Source: JBGPBY01 sp041481485 (GTDB lineage Bacteria > Acidobacteriota > Terriglobia > 20CM-2-55-15). From it: a stretch of 6,425 nucleotides of DNA. Below the pieces are notes generated by a model. The model had not been told where the DNA came from and ran no database searches. It saw only the letters and a list, made by a program, of their open reading frames with translations. Within the stretch, counting starts at the first letter, position 1, and every line of letters starts with the position of its first letter. The position numbers were made by a program, and so were the translations under genes. Shown piece by piece: positions 1 through 6,388 of the stretch. Location of the stretch: NCBI GenBank assembly GCA_041481485.1, contig JBGPBY010000435.1, positions 1-6,425 on the forward strand, written 5' to 3'.

Positions 1-947
1 GGCGACACCACCGCGACGCCGAACTTTCCGGGTGATACCGCAATGAGTCCGCCGCCGACTCCACTTTTCGCCGGTAACCCGGTGTGATACAGCCATTTGC
101 CCGAATCGTCATACAATCCGGCCGTTGCCATCACAGCCAGCACAGCCGGGACCTTGCCCGCATCCATCACTCGCTTGTTGGTGATGGGATTCCTGCCTTC
201 CGCCGCCAGACTCGATGCCATGGTCGCCAGATCTTTCGCGTTGACTCCAATCGAACACTGACGAGTGTAAAGGTCGACCGCCTGCTGCCAGTTATTTTTG
301 ATGTATCCGTAAGCGAACATCAGCGCGCCGATGGCCTGATTACGTTGATTGGTGTCGGATTCCGATTTGTAGACATCCTGCAGTACTCCGAGCTGGCGTC
401 CCGCAAAATCGCTGTCAAAGTCGATAATTTTTTTCCAGATTGCATCAGGCGTGGCGCCAATCACCATGCTGGTCGTGGAAATTGCGCCGGGATTGACCAG
501 AGGATTCATTTCCGGAGCACCAGTGCCAGACATCGTGCGGACCGCCTCCACGGCAATGATCGAGTTGAACTTCGCACCGGTGGCATCCACCCCGATTCGT
601 TTTTCGACAGATTCCGGCCCCTGCTCCTGAATCACCTGCGCCATCGTGAATACTTTTGAAATGGATTGGATCGAGACTTCAGTCTGTACATCACCGGCGG
701 TGTAAACCTTGCCGTCCACGGTAACCAGAGCGATTCCGAAAAGGTTCGGGTCGACATTCGCAAGCGCAGGAATGTAGTCTGCGTTCTTACCTTCCTGGAG
801 CGTCTTGAATCGATTGTACGAACTATTCAGGACCGGCTGCGGATCATTCGGCTCGGGAGCCGCCCAAACCAATACCGCAATGAACGTGACGGCCGCGGCG
901 CCAAAGAGCCATGTTGCCCAATGACGCAAAAGTCCATTTCTGATCAT
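1..947 (-). CDS. glsA: Glutaminase A, exported form, 3' end cut off by the window edge
   Basis: Hydrolyses L-glutamine to L-glutamate and ammonia; a serine-dependent, beta-lactamase-like fold. I translated the minus strand from ATG at 945-947: 315 codons are open to the window edge. Family residues line up: Tyr58 (NADYIP), Ser95 and Lys98 of the SxxK motif (QSISK), Asn152 (NPLVNPGAI), Glu196 and Asn203 (SESDTNQRN), Tyr227 (LYTRQCS), Tyr279 (GLYDDSGKW) and Val297 (KSGVGGG). The catalytic set is therefore intact. The missing C-terminus should be a few dozen residues, judged from the family length of about 310 plus a leader. Residues 1-30 look like a signal peptide or anchor: Arg3 and Arg8, then a hydrophobic run 11-29, with possible cleavage near VWA/AP. 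Many bacterial glutaminases are cytosolic, so this copy probably works in the periplasm. The start is supported by GGAG (955-958 on the complement) 7 bases upstream. The gene is divergent from the glucosidase operon. Family call very secure; location inferred. Confidence 0.95.
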   Translation of the reverse strand, partial: MIRNGLLRHWATWLFGAAAVTFIAVLVWAAPEPNDPQPVLNSSYNRFKTLQEGKNADYIPALANVDPNLFGIALVTVDGKVYTAGDVQTEVSIQSISKVFTMAQVIQEQGPESVEKRIGVDATGAKFNSIIAVEAVRTMSGTGAPEMNPLVNPGAISTTSMVIGATPDAIWKKIIDFDSDFAGRQLGVLQDVYKSESDTNQRNQAIGALMFAYGYIKNNWQQAVDLYTRQCSIGVNAKDLATMASSLAAEGRNPITNKRVMDAGKVPAVLAVMATAGLYDDSGKWLYHTGLPAKSGVGGGLIAVSPGKFGVAVVS

Positions 948-1044
948 TAGCTAACTCCAGCCATCTCGATCACCTTCGTCGACTACAAGCACGCCTCATG
1001 CCTCAGGGTTCCTCGGGACATGTCTTGGAGTTTGAATGAAGAAT

Positions 1045-1062
1045 CCGGACTAGAGAGTCCGG
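1045..1062. repeat. Short perfect hairpin (7-bp stem, 4-base loop)
   Basis: CCGGACT (1045-1051) and AGTCCGG (1056-1062) are exact reverse complements around AGAG. It sits about 100 bases upstream of the glutaminase start, three bases from a second hairpin. No T-tract follows directly on either strand, so a classical intrinsic terminator is unlikely. It may be a repetitive extragenic palindrome or a leader structure. Confidence 0.6.
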
Positions 1063-1065
1063 CAT

Positions 1066-1082
1066 TTCGGAGATCCTCCGAA
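1066..1082. repeat. Short perfect hairpin (7-bp stem, 3-base loop)
   Basis: TTCGGAG (1066-1072) and CTCCGAA (1076-1082) pair exactly around ATC. On the plus strand it is followed by GTTTT, which gives a weak resemblance to a terminator. No plus-strand gene ends here, however, so termination is not the obvious role. It adjoins the hairpin at 1045-1062, and the two may form one repeat unit. Confidence 0.6.
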
Positions 1083-1103
1083 GTTTTGGAGTCCTTGTCT
1101 CAA

Positions 1104-1185
1104 CTGTAGGGGCGGTCTATGACCGCCCACAACTCAGAGGATTGCATTTCTCATGATTGTGGGCGGTCATAGACCGCCCCTACAG
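1104..1185. repeat. REP/BIME-like element: perfect 29-bp inverted repeat with nested palindromes
   Basis: Bases 1104-1132 and 1157-1185 are perfect reverse complements over 29 bp, separated by 24 bp. Each arm also contains its own palindrome, GGGCGGTC and GACCGCCC around a 3-base loop (1110-1128 and 1161-1179). The DNA or RNA could fold as one long hairpin or as two small ones. This nested layout in an intergenic gap is typical of paired REP sequences. No transposase gene and no evident target-site duplication flank it. The element lies 140 bases upstream of the glucosidase start, so it may sit in that gene's leader. The geometry is certain; the REP assignment is inferred, because only one copy can be seen here. 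Confidence 0.8.
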
Positions 1186-1311
1186 AGTCATGCGAAGGAT
1201 GCTGTCCTTGCTGTGAGCCGGGCATTCTGGATGTGGGCTATTCCGGATTGTTCATGCCGGCAACTGTCCGTATTTGCAGTTCCCGTTAACGCAGACAAAC
1301 GTTACTCAACT

Positions 1312-1317
1312 AGGGGG
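1312..1317 (+). promoter_or_regulatory. Ribosome binding site that fixes the TTG start of the glucosidase
   Basis: AGGGGG, within a purine-rich AGGGGGTGG run, lies 7 bases upstream of the TTG at 1325. The other in-frame start upstream, a TTG at 1274, has no comparable Shine-Dalgarno sequence, so the shorter protein is preferred. Confidence 0.75.
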
Positions 1318-1324
1318 TGGTATT

Positions 1325-4072
1325 TTGAACGCGGAAAGAGTTCGCCTGGAGGAGGATCGTCAAAAGAAGTTTCCCTGGAAGAAGTGGGGACCCTATGTCA
1401 GCGAACGGCAATGGGGCACCGTCCGCGAAGATTATGGCGAAAGCGGACACGCGTGGGAATACTTCACTCACGACATGGCCCGATCCCGCGCCTATCGCTG
1501 GGGCGAAGACGGCCTGGCAGGCATCTCCGACAGCAAACAACTTCTCTGTTTTGCCCTGGGACTATGGAATGAAAAGGACCTCTTTCTCAAGGAAAGACTC
1601 TTCGGCCTGACCAACAGCCAGGGGAACCACGGCGAGGACGTCAAGGAATGCTACTTCTACCTCGACTCCACACCGACCCACTCATATATGAAGTACCTGT
1701 ACAAGTATCCGCAATCGGCTTTCCCGTATGACAAGCTGGTTTCTGTCAACCGCAGCAGAGGCCGTGATGAGTGGGAATACGAGTTGATGGATACCGGCGT
1801 ATTTGACGAAAACCGCTACTTCGATGTTTTTGTCGAGTATGCCAAGGCGGCTCCGGAAGATATGCTGATCCGAATTACGGTCTGGAACCGCGGCCCGGAT
1901 CCGGCACGGTTGCATGTCCTGCCCACCATATGGTTTCGAAACATCTGGTCATGGGGAAAAGAGGGCCTTCGTCCTCAGCTCCGGCAGACTGAAAGCGATG
2001 CGGGAAACGTTATCGTCACCTCGCACCACGATCTCGGGGAACGGTTCCTTTATGCAGACCGGCCCGGCGAACTGCTCTTCACCGAGAATGACACTAACAA
2101 CGAGCGCATCTTCGGAACTCCCAATCGGACCTGTTTTGTCAAAGACGGAATCCACGACTATATCGTCCATGGCCGGCACGATGCCGTGAACCCTGCAAAA
2201 AAAGGAACGAAGGCAGCGGCGCATTTTACGCTCTCGATCGGACCGGGGGAATCGCGAACGGTGCGGCTGCGGTTGCGCGATGTGGCCCCTGTTCCTGCGT
2301 CATCATCAAAAAAGCAGTACAACAGCACGTTCGGCAGCTTCGACGGCGTGATGGAAACCCGCCGGCGGGAAGCAGACGAATTCTATGCCTCGGTCATTCC
2401 TCAATCGCTGAATGCGGATCAAACGAATGTCATGCGTCAGTCGCTGGCCGGCATGTTGTGGTCCAAGCAATTTTACTACTATGACGTCCATCAGTGGCTG
2501 AAGGAACACGGCGCGGACACCTTCAAGCCACAGCGTCCTGCACCGCGCAACGAACACTGGCATCACATGTACAACAGCGACATCATTTCGATGCCGGACA
2601 AATGGGAATACCCGTGGTATGCGTCCTGGGACCTGGCATTCCACGTTATAGCGCTGAGCCTGGTGGATGAAGACTTCGGCAAGGAACAGTTAGACCTGAT
2701 ATTACGGGCTCGATATCAGCACCCAAACGGTCAGCTTCCTGCGCACGAATGGAATTTCAGCGCCGTCAATCCGCCGGTTCACGCCTGGGCCACGCTCTTT
2801 ACCTATCGTCTGGAACAGGCGCGGCAACGGCGGGGAAGCGTGGAGTGGCTCGAACTCGCATTCCAGAGACTGCTGCTGACTTTCACATGGTGGGTCAATC
2901 GCAAAGACCGTCTCGGCAGAAATGTGTTTGAAGGTGGGGTTCTCGGTCTGGACAATATCGGAGTATTCGACCGCAGTTCTCCGCTGCCCACGGGTGGATA
3001 TCTGGACCAGTCGGACGGCACGGCATGGATGGCGCTCTTTTGCCAGAACATGCTGGAAATCGCGTCCTGTCTCGCCGAGGTGCGTCCGATATACCTTGCC
3101 ATGTGCCGGAAGTTTGCAGAACACTTCCTGTGGATTGCGTCGTCGATGGCGCACGCCGGAGACGGTGTCGGCATGTGGGATGAGGATGATGGTTTTTTCT
3201 ATGATGTCCTCCGGCTGCCGGATGGATCCGCACAACGCCTGAAGGCACGTTCCATGGTGGGGTTATTGCCGCTGTGTGCGGTCACGGTTTTCGAGGGCAC
3301 CAGGACTTCGAACGATGCTCAGTTCGCAGAATCGTCGCTCCGTTTCCTCAGGGCACGTCCGGAATTGAGAGCCCACATCCACGACCCGGCCAAACGCGGC
3401 TATAAAGGTCGCAGGCTCGCCGCCATCCTGAACGAAACCAGGCTTCGGCGAGTATTGAAAACGATGCTCGACGAAGCCGAATTCTTCAGTCCGTACGGAA
3501 TTCGATCACTCTCCCGCTATCACCTCAATCATCCTTACGTGTTCCGCATGGAAGATCAGGAATTTCGAGTGGCGTACCAGCCGGGAGAATCGGACAGCAG
3601 TATGTTCGGAGGAAACTCCAACTGGCGCGGCCCCATCTGGATGCCCGTCAATGCGCTGATTGTCCGCGCACTGCTTCAGTATTACGCATACTACGGGAAT
3701 GATTTTACAATCGAGTGTCCAACCGGTTCCGGAGTGTACATGACGCTTTTCCAGGTCGCACAGGAACTCAGCCGCCGGCTGACCAGCATTTTCCTGCGCA
3801 ATAGCGAAGGGAAACGGCCAGTCTATGGAGGATTGACAAAATTCCAGCAGGATCCGCATTGGCGCGATCACATTTTTTTCTACGAGTATTTCCACGGCGA
3901 CAATGGAGCCGGTCTCGGTGCAAACCATCAGACCGGATGGACAGGGCTCATCGCGCGCGCGCTGCATTTGTTCGCCAATACAACCGCGCAACAGATTTTG
4001 GATTTTGGCAAGTTGAGCACCATTATCGAAATGCATCCGGAAATTTACGAACCCGGCCGCAGAGTCTCGTAA
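1325..4072 (+). CDS. GH63-like (MGH1-type) glucosidase, about 915 residues
   Basis: A large (alpha/alpha)6-barrel glycoside hydrolase related to GH63 glucosidases and mannosylglycerate hydrolase, of the long type also found in yeast (YMR196W-like). It probably cleaves an alpha-glucosidic bond in the cytoplasm; the substrate is unknown to me. Numbered from TTG1325, the N-terminus begins NAERVRLEEDRQKKFPWKKW, continues with SERQWGTVREDY and ends this part with the conserved WEYFTHDMARSRAYRWGEDG block (44-63). An N-terminal beta-rich domain probably runs to about residue 330. The barrel follows, with WYASWDLAFH (about 431-440), QSDGTAWM (candidate acid Asp564), NWRGPIWMPVN (about 766-776) and FYEYFHGDNGAG (candidate base Glu854). 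These catalytic assignments are by analogy. I see no signal peptide. TTG1325 is chosen because of the AGGGGG upstream and because the family usually starts near this point; an upstream TTG (1274) would add 17 unsupported residues. A GH13 gene follows after 13 bases, suggesting an operon. Family sure; specificity not. Confidence 0.92.
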   Translation: MNAERVRLEEDRQKKFPWKKWGPYVSERQWGTVREDYGESGHAWEYFTHDMARSRAYRWGEDGLAGISDSKQLLCFALGLWNEKDLFLKERLFGLTNSQGNHGEDVKECYFYLDSTPTHSYMKYLYKYPQSAFPYDKLVSVNRSRGRDEWEYELMDTGVFDENRYFDVFVEYAKAAPEDMLIRITVWNRGPDPARLHVLPTIWFRNIWSWGKEGLRPQLRQTESDAGNVIVTSHHDLGERFLYADRPGELLFTENDTNNERIFGTPNRTCFVKDGIHDYIVHGRHDAVNPAKKGTKAAAHFTLSIGPGESRTVRLRLRDVAPVPASSSKKQYNSTFGSFDGVMETRRREADEFYASVIPQSLNADQTNVMRQSLAGMLWSKQFYYYDVHQWLKEHGADTFKPQRPAPRNEHWHHMYNSDIISMPDKWEYPWYASWDLAFHVIALSLVDEDFGKEQLDLILRARYQHPNGQLPAHEWNFSAVNPPVHAWATLFTYRLEQARQRRGSVEWLELAFQRLLLTFTWWVNRKDRLGRNVFEGGVLGLDNIGVFDRSSPLPTGGYLDQSDGTAWMALFCQNMLEIASCLAEVRPIYLAMCRKFAEHFLWIASSMAHAGDGVGMWDEDDGFFYDVLRLPDGSAQRLKARSMVGLLPLCAVTVFEGTRTSNDAQFAESSLRFLRARPELRAHIHDPAKRGYKGRRLAAILNETRLRRVLKTMLDEAEFFSPYGIRSLSRYHLNHPYVFRMEDQEFRVAYQPGESDSSMFGGNSNWRGPIWMPVNALIVRALLQYYAYYGNDFTIECPTGSGVYMTLFQVAQELSRRLTSIFLRNSEGKRPVYGGLTKFQQDPHWRDHIFFYEYFHGDNGAGLGANHQTGWTGLIARALHLFANTTAQQILDFGKLSTIIEMHPEIYEPGRRVS

Positions 4073-4085
4073 TGCAGGAAGAACG

Positions 4086-5630
4086 ATGACCACACGTTAC
4101 CCATCACTGTTCCAGGTCAATACCAGAGTCTGGTTAACGGAATTGTCGCGTGTCCTCGGGCGGCAAGCGACTCTGGATGACATTCCGGACGTCGAACTGG
4201 ACCGCCTTGCGTACCTGGGCTTTGACTGGATCTGGATGCTCAGTGTCTGGCAAACCGGTACCGCCGGACAACACGTCTCCAGGCATGTTCCCGAATGGCA
4301 CAAAGAATTCGAAGCGACGCTGCCAGACTTGCAAGATGCGGACATCGCAGGCTCGGGGTTTGCAATCACCGGCTATACGACACATCAATCTCTGGGCGGA
4401 GACGCTGCCCTGTCCCGGCTTCGTGAACGGCTGAGAAAACGCGACCTCCGGTTAATGCTCGATTTTGTGCCGAACCACACGGCTTTGGATCATCCATGGG
4501 TCCAGAGTCATCCGGAATACTACATCGCAGGAACTGAGACTCAACTTGTGGCCGCCCCAAAGAACTTCATTCGAATTCATGTCGAGCGCGGAGACCTGAT
4601 TCTTGCTTATGGGCGCGATCCCTACTTTGAAGGATGGCCTGACACACTTCAGCTCGACTACAGCAATTCCGACACGCAGAAGGCGATGATCGGAGAATTG
4701 CAGCGCATCGCAGGTCAATGTGACGGCGTACGATGTGACATGGCGATGCTGGTGCTCCCGGAAGTTTTTGAACGAACATGGGGACGCTACCCGCAGTTGT
4801 TCTGGCCGCGGGCAATAAATCAGGTTCGCGAACGGGTCCCGGATTTCTGTTTCATGGCTGAAGTGTATTGGGACCTGGAATGGACGCTTCAGCAGCAAGG
4901 CTTCAATTACACTTACGACAAACGTCTGTATGACAGGCTTCGCGAAGGCCATGCCCGGCCGGTTCGCGAGCACTTTCACGCCGGGCCGGACTATCAGGAG
5001 AAGCTGGCGAGATTCCTGGAGAACCATGATGAACCCCGGGCAGCCGCGGTATTCGCGCGGGAAATCGAAGAGGCTGCGGCCATCGTGACCTACCTTTCGC
5101 CGGGCCTGCGGTTCTTTCATCAAGGACAATTGGAAGGACGGCGAACGCGAATCTCGCCCCATTTGGTCCGTGCACCCCTTGAGCCGTCTGACGAAGCTCT
5201 TCAGCAGTTCCATGACCGGCTGCTCTCGGTGTTGCGTCTCCCGGCATTCCACGACGGTCACTGGCAATTGCTCGAATGTGCGCCCGCGTGGGAAGGCAAC
5301 GAATCCTGGGATGGCTTTCTGGCTTTCCTCTGGGAGAGCGGTGACGAACGATATCTGGTTGTCGTGAATTATGCGTTGAACCAGGGCCAGTGCTATGTCC
5401 GTTTGCCGTTTGCGGATTGGGCCGATGAGTTTGTGCAATTTCACGATCTCATCGGTGTGGCCAGCTATGATCGCGACGGCAACGATGTCGTGTCGGCGGG
5501 CCTTTATCTCGATTTGCCACCGTGGGGATACCACGTCTTTGTGACCAGAGTCTCGAAACGATTCGCAGATCACGACTCGAAGTTAACGCCCATTCCAGAC
5601 ACCGAACTGCCAGTTCACTTCAAGTATTAA
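4086..5630 (+). CDS. GH13 alpha-amylase-family glycoside hydrolase (514 residues)
   Basis: A TIM-barrel enzyme of the alpha-amylase superfamily acting on alpha-linked glucose, by hydrolysis or transglycosylation. The four classic GH13 regions are visible: region I DFVPNH (126-131); region II GVRCDMA with nucleophile Asp218 and Arg216; region III FMAEVYWD with acid/base Glu259; region IV FLENHDEP with transition-state Asp315. The active site is therefore complete. The His or Lys often found four residues after the nucleophile is absent (DMAML). Residues from about 390 to the C-terminus look like the usual beta-sandwich domain C, including DERYLVVVNYA and LDLPPWGYHVF. No signal peptide is visible, so it is probably cytoplasmic. 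The ATG at 4086 has AGGA at 4076-4079, and the gap after the glucosidase stop is 13 bases, so co-transcription and possibly translational coupling are likely. The pairing suggests joint turnover of an alpha-glucan or alpha-glucoside. Subfamily and product (amylase, sucrose phosphorylase-like or other) are undetermined. Confidence 0.93.
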   Translation: MTTRYPSLFQVNTRVWLTELSRVLGRQATLDDIPDVELDRLAYLGFDWIWMLSVWQTGTAGQHVSRHVPEWHKEFEATLPDLQDADIAGSGFAITGYTTHQSLGGDAALSRLRERLRKRDLRLMLDFVPNHTALDHPWVQSHPEYYIAGTETQLVAAPKNFIRIHVERGDLILAYGRDPYFEGWPDTLQLDYSNSDTQKAMIGELQRIAGQCDGVRCDMAMLVLPEVFERTWGRYPQLFWPRAINQVRERVPDFCFMAEVYWDLEWTLQQQGFNYTYDKRLYDRLREGHARPVREHFHAGPDYQEKLARFLENHDEPRAAAVFAREIEEAAAIVTYLSPGLRFFHQGQLEGRRTRISPHLVRAPLEPSDEALQQFHDRLLSVLRLPAFHDGHWQLLECAPAWEGNESWDGFLAFLWESGDERYLVVVNYALNQGQCYVRLPFADWADEFVQFHDLIGVASYDRDGNDVVSAGLYLDLPPWGYHVFVTRVSKRFADHDSKLTPIPDTELPVHFKY

Positions 5631-5749
5631 AGGCTAATCCCGAAAGAACTGGTTACGTCTCGCGATTCCTGCTTCGTCTTACAGTTGGCGAATCATCGCT
5701 GGATTGAAAGACTGCACAGAGTAGTGTTGGGGCCATAGGCTCGACACCA

Positions 5750-5765
5750 GGTTTCACGTGAAAGA
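5750..5765. promoter_or_regulatory. parS-like palindrome upstream of the DUF4136 gene
   Basis: TTTCACGTGAAA (5752-5763) is a perfect 12-bp palindrome. In its 16-base context it reads GGTTTCACGTGAAAGA, which matches the widely conserved ParB-binding site TGTTTCACGTGAAACA at 14 of 16 positions; the mismatches are positions 1 and 15. It lies 18 bases before the ATG at 5782 and just ahead of the ribosome binding site, so it could instead be an operator for a dimeric repressor. The match is seen directly; ParB binding is inferred. Confidence 0.45.
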
Positions 5766-5767
5766 AA

Positions 5768-5772
5768 GAGGG
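5768..5772 (+). promoter_or_regulatory. Ribosome binding site of the DUF4136 gene
   Basis: GAGGG lies 9 bases before ATG 5782. It selects that start over the in-frame GTG at 5758, which falls inside the parS-like palindrome and would put eight charged or polar residues in front of the signal peptide. Confidence 0.65.
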
Positions 5773-5781
5773 ACTATCGCG

Positions 5782-6345
5782 ATGAAAATAACTTCGCTTC
5801 TTTCAGCTGCACTTATCCTGCTTTGGACCGGCGTCGCCTGTGCCGATGACGTCCGTTATAATTTTGACAAGACCGCAAATTTCTCCAGTTACAAAACCTA
5901 CAAACTGGTGCCGATGAAAAATGCCCAGAAACTCGACAGTCTTCGCGAGAAACAGCTCACGGACACGATCGATGCCGAACTCGCCATGAAGGGCCTCACG
6001 AAAACCGATTCCGACAACGCGGATCTCTACATTGGCTATCAGGCAGGAGTGGACAAGGACAAAGAATTCACGACGTACACGGACTGGGGATACGGCCCGG
6101 GCTGGTATGGCGGCGGATGGTACGGAGCCGGCGGCGGCGTCACCACGGGAGAAACCTCAACGATCTACGTCGGCCAGCTGGTCGTCGATATCAACGATGC
6201 GAAGACCCACACGCTGGTATGGCGCGGGATTGTCAGCAAAACCATAGACGTCACGGCCAAGCCTGAAAAGCAGCAGAAGAATCTCACAAAGGCAGTCGCA
6301 AAACTGTTCAAGAACTTCCCTCCTCCGCCTCAAAAATCAAAGTAG
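5782..6345 (+). CDS. DUF4136 family secreted protein (187 residues)
   Basis: A small envelope protein of a family with no assigned biochemical function. The N-terminus is a clear signal peptide: Lys2, hydrophobic 5-15, then TGVACA/DD, which fits signal peptidase I cleavage after Ala21. Cys20 raises the possibility of a lipoprotein, as many DUF4136 members are, but Gly at -3 makes a poor lipobox. DUF4136 hallmarks are VRYNFDKTANFSSYKTYKLV (24-43), a helix-like stretch with AELAMKGLTKTDS (65-77), DNADLYIGYQAG (78-89) and the C-terminal VVDINDAKTHTLVWRGIVSK (134-153). Between them lies a Gly/Tyr/Trp-rich segment (about 103-119). The tail is proline and lysine rich (FPPPPQKSK). It is likely periplasmic or attached to a membrane. 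It sits 151 bp after the GH13 gene and behind its own palindrome, so it is probably a separate transcription unit. The family call is good; the role is unknown. Confidence 0.85.
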   Translation: MKITSLLSAALILLWTGVACADDVRYNFDKTANFSSYKTYKLVPMKNAQKLDSLREKQLTDTIDAELAMKGLTKTDSDNADLYIGYQAGVDKDKEFTTYTDWGYGPGWYGGGWYGAGGGVTTGETSTIYVGQLVVDINDAKTHTLVWRGIVSKTIDVTAKPEKQQKNLTKAVAKLFKNFPPPPQKSK

Positions 6346-6347
6346 AT

Positions 6348-6383
6348 CCAGCCGCGTTCCCGGCCGCGTTTCCAGCCGCGTTA
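6348..6383. repeat. Three tandem copies of a 12-bp repeat after the DUF4136 stop
   Basis: CCAGCCGCGTTC, CCGGCCGCGTTT and CCAGCCGCGTTA follow one another without gaps, differing at the third base and the last base. They start three bases after the stop codon of the DUF4136 gene. The unit is rich in CCGCG, and its last copy forms the left half of the adjacent hairpin. It could be a short intergenic satellite or part of a longer dispersed repeat. Confidence 0.7.
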
Positions 6384-6388
6384 GCGGC
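6375..6388. terminator. Small GC hairpin downstream of DUF4136, possible weak terminator
   Basis: GCCGC (6375-6379) pairs with GCGGC (6384-6388) around GTTA. The position, about 30 bases past the stop, suits a terminator. The stem is only 5 bp and no T-run follows, so an intrinsic terminator is doubtful. Confidence 0.3.

Larger units (their letters stand above)
948..1324. other. Divergent intergenic region, palindrome-rich
   Basis: This 377-bp gap separates the starts of two divergent genes, so promoters for both must lie in it or within the repeats. It holds the glutaminase ribosome binding site at its left edge, two adjacent hairpins (1045-1082), a REP-like inverted repeat (1104-1185) and the ribosome binding site of the glucosidase at its right edge. 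I could not find a convincing -35/-10 pair on either strand. A frame open from 1153 crosses the right repeat arm and gives a GGHRPPLQ peptide; I treat that as spurious. Confidence 0.7.

Noticed and set aside
84..950. Two plus-strand open frames (84-659 and 666-950)
   Set aside because: They lie opposite the glutaminase gene, whose minus-strand translation matches a known family along its full length with all catalytic residues; the plus-strand products resemble nothing.
1104..1185. Intrinsic terminator or miniature transposable element
   Set aside because: The stem is long but has no T-tract, and no gene ends here on either strand. No flanking duplication was found, so a REP-like repeat fits better than a terminator or a MITE.
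1208..1302. Possible promoter pairs starting with TTGCTG (1208) or TTGCAG (1274)
   Set aside because: Neither has a -10-like hexamer at 16-18 bases; the only fair one (GCTATT at 1237) is 23 bases from TTGCTG.
1153..1572. Plus-strand open frame of 139 codons starting MIVGGHRPPLQ
   Set aside because: Its first part is a translation of the right arm of the inverted repeat and the rest is an out-of-frame reading of the glucosidase gene; GGHRPPLQ-type peptides are a familiar artefact of such repeats.
2702..3248. Overlapping minus-strand open frames of 117-177 codons
   Set aside because: Several frames are open at once opposite the glucosidase barrel, which reflects base composition and not coding.
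3506..4093. Minus-strand open frame of 195 codons
   Set aside because: It is antisense to the conserved C-terminal part of the glucosidase and spans the junction with the next gene; no family features are visible.
4452..5573. Long minus-strand open frame of 373 codons
   Set aside because: It is entirely antisense to the GH13 gene, which has all four conserved regions. The product has no recognisable motif, and long antisense frames are common opposite GC-rich genes.
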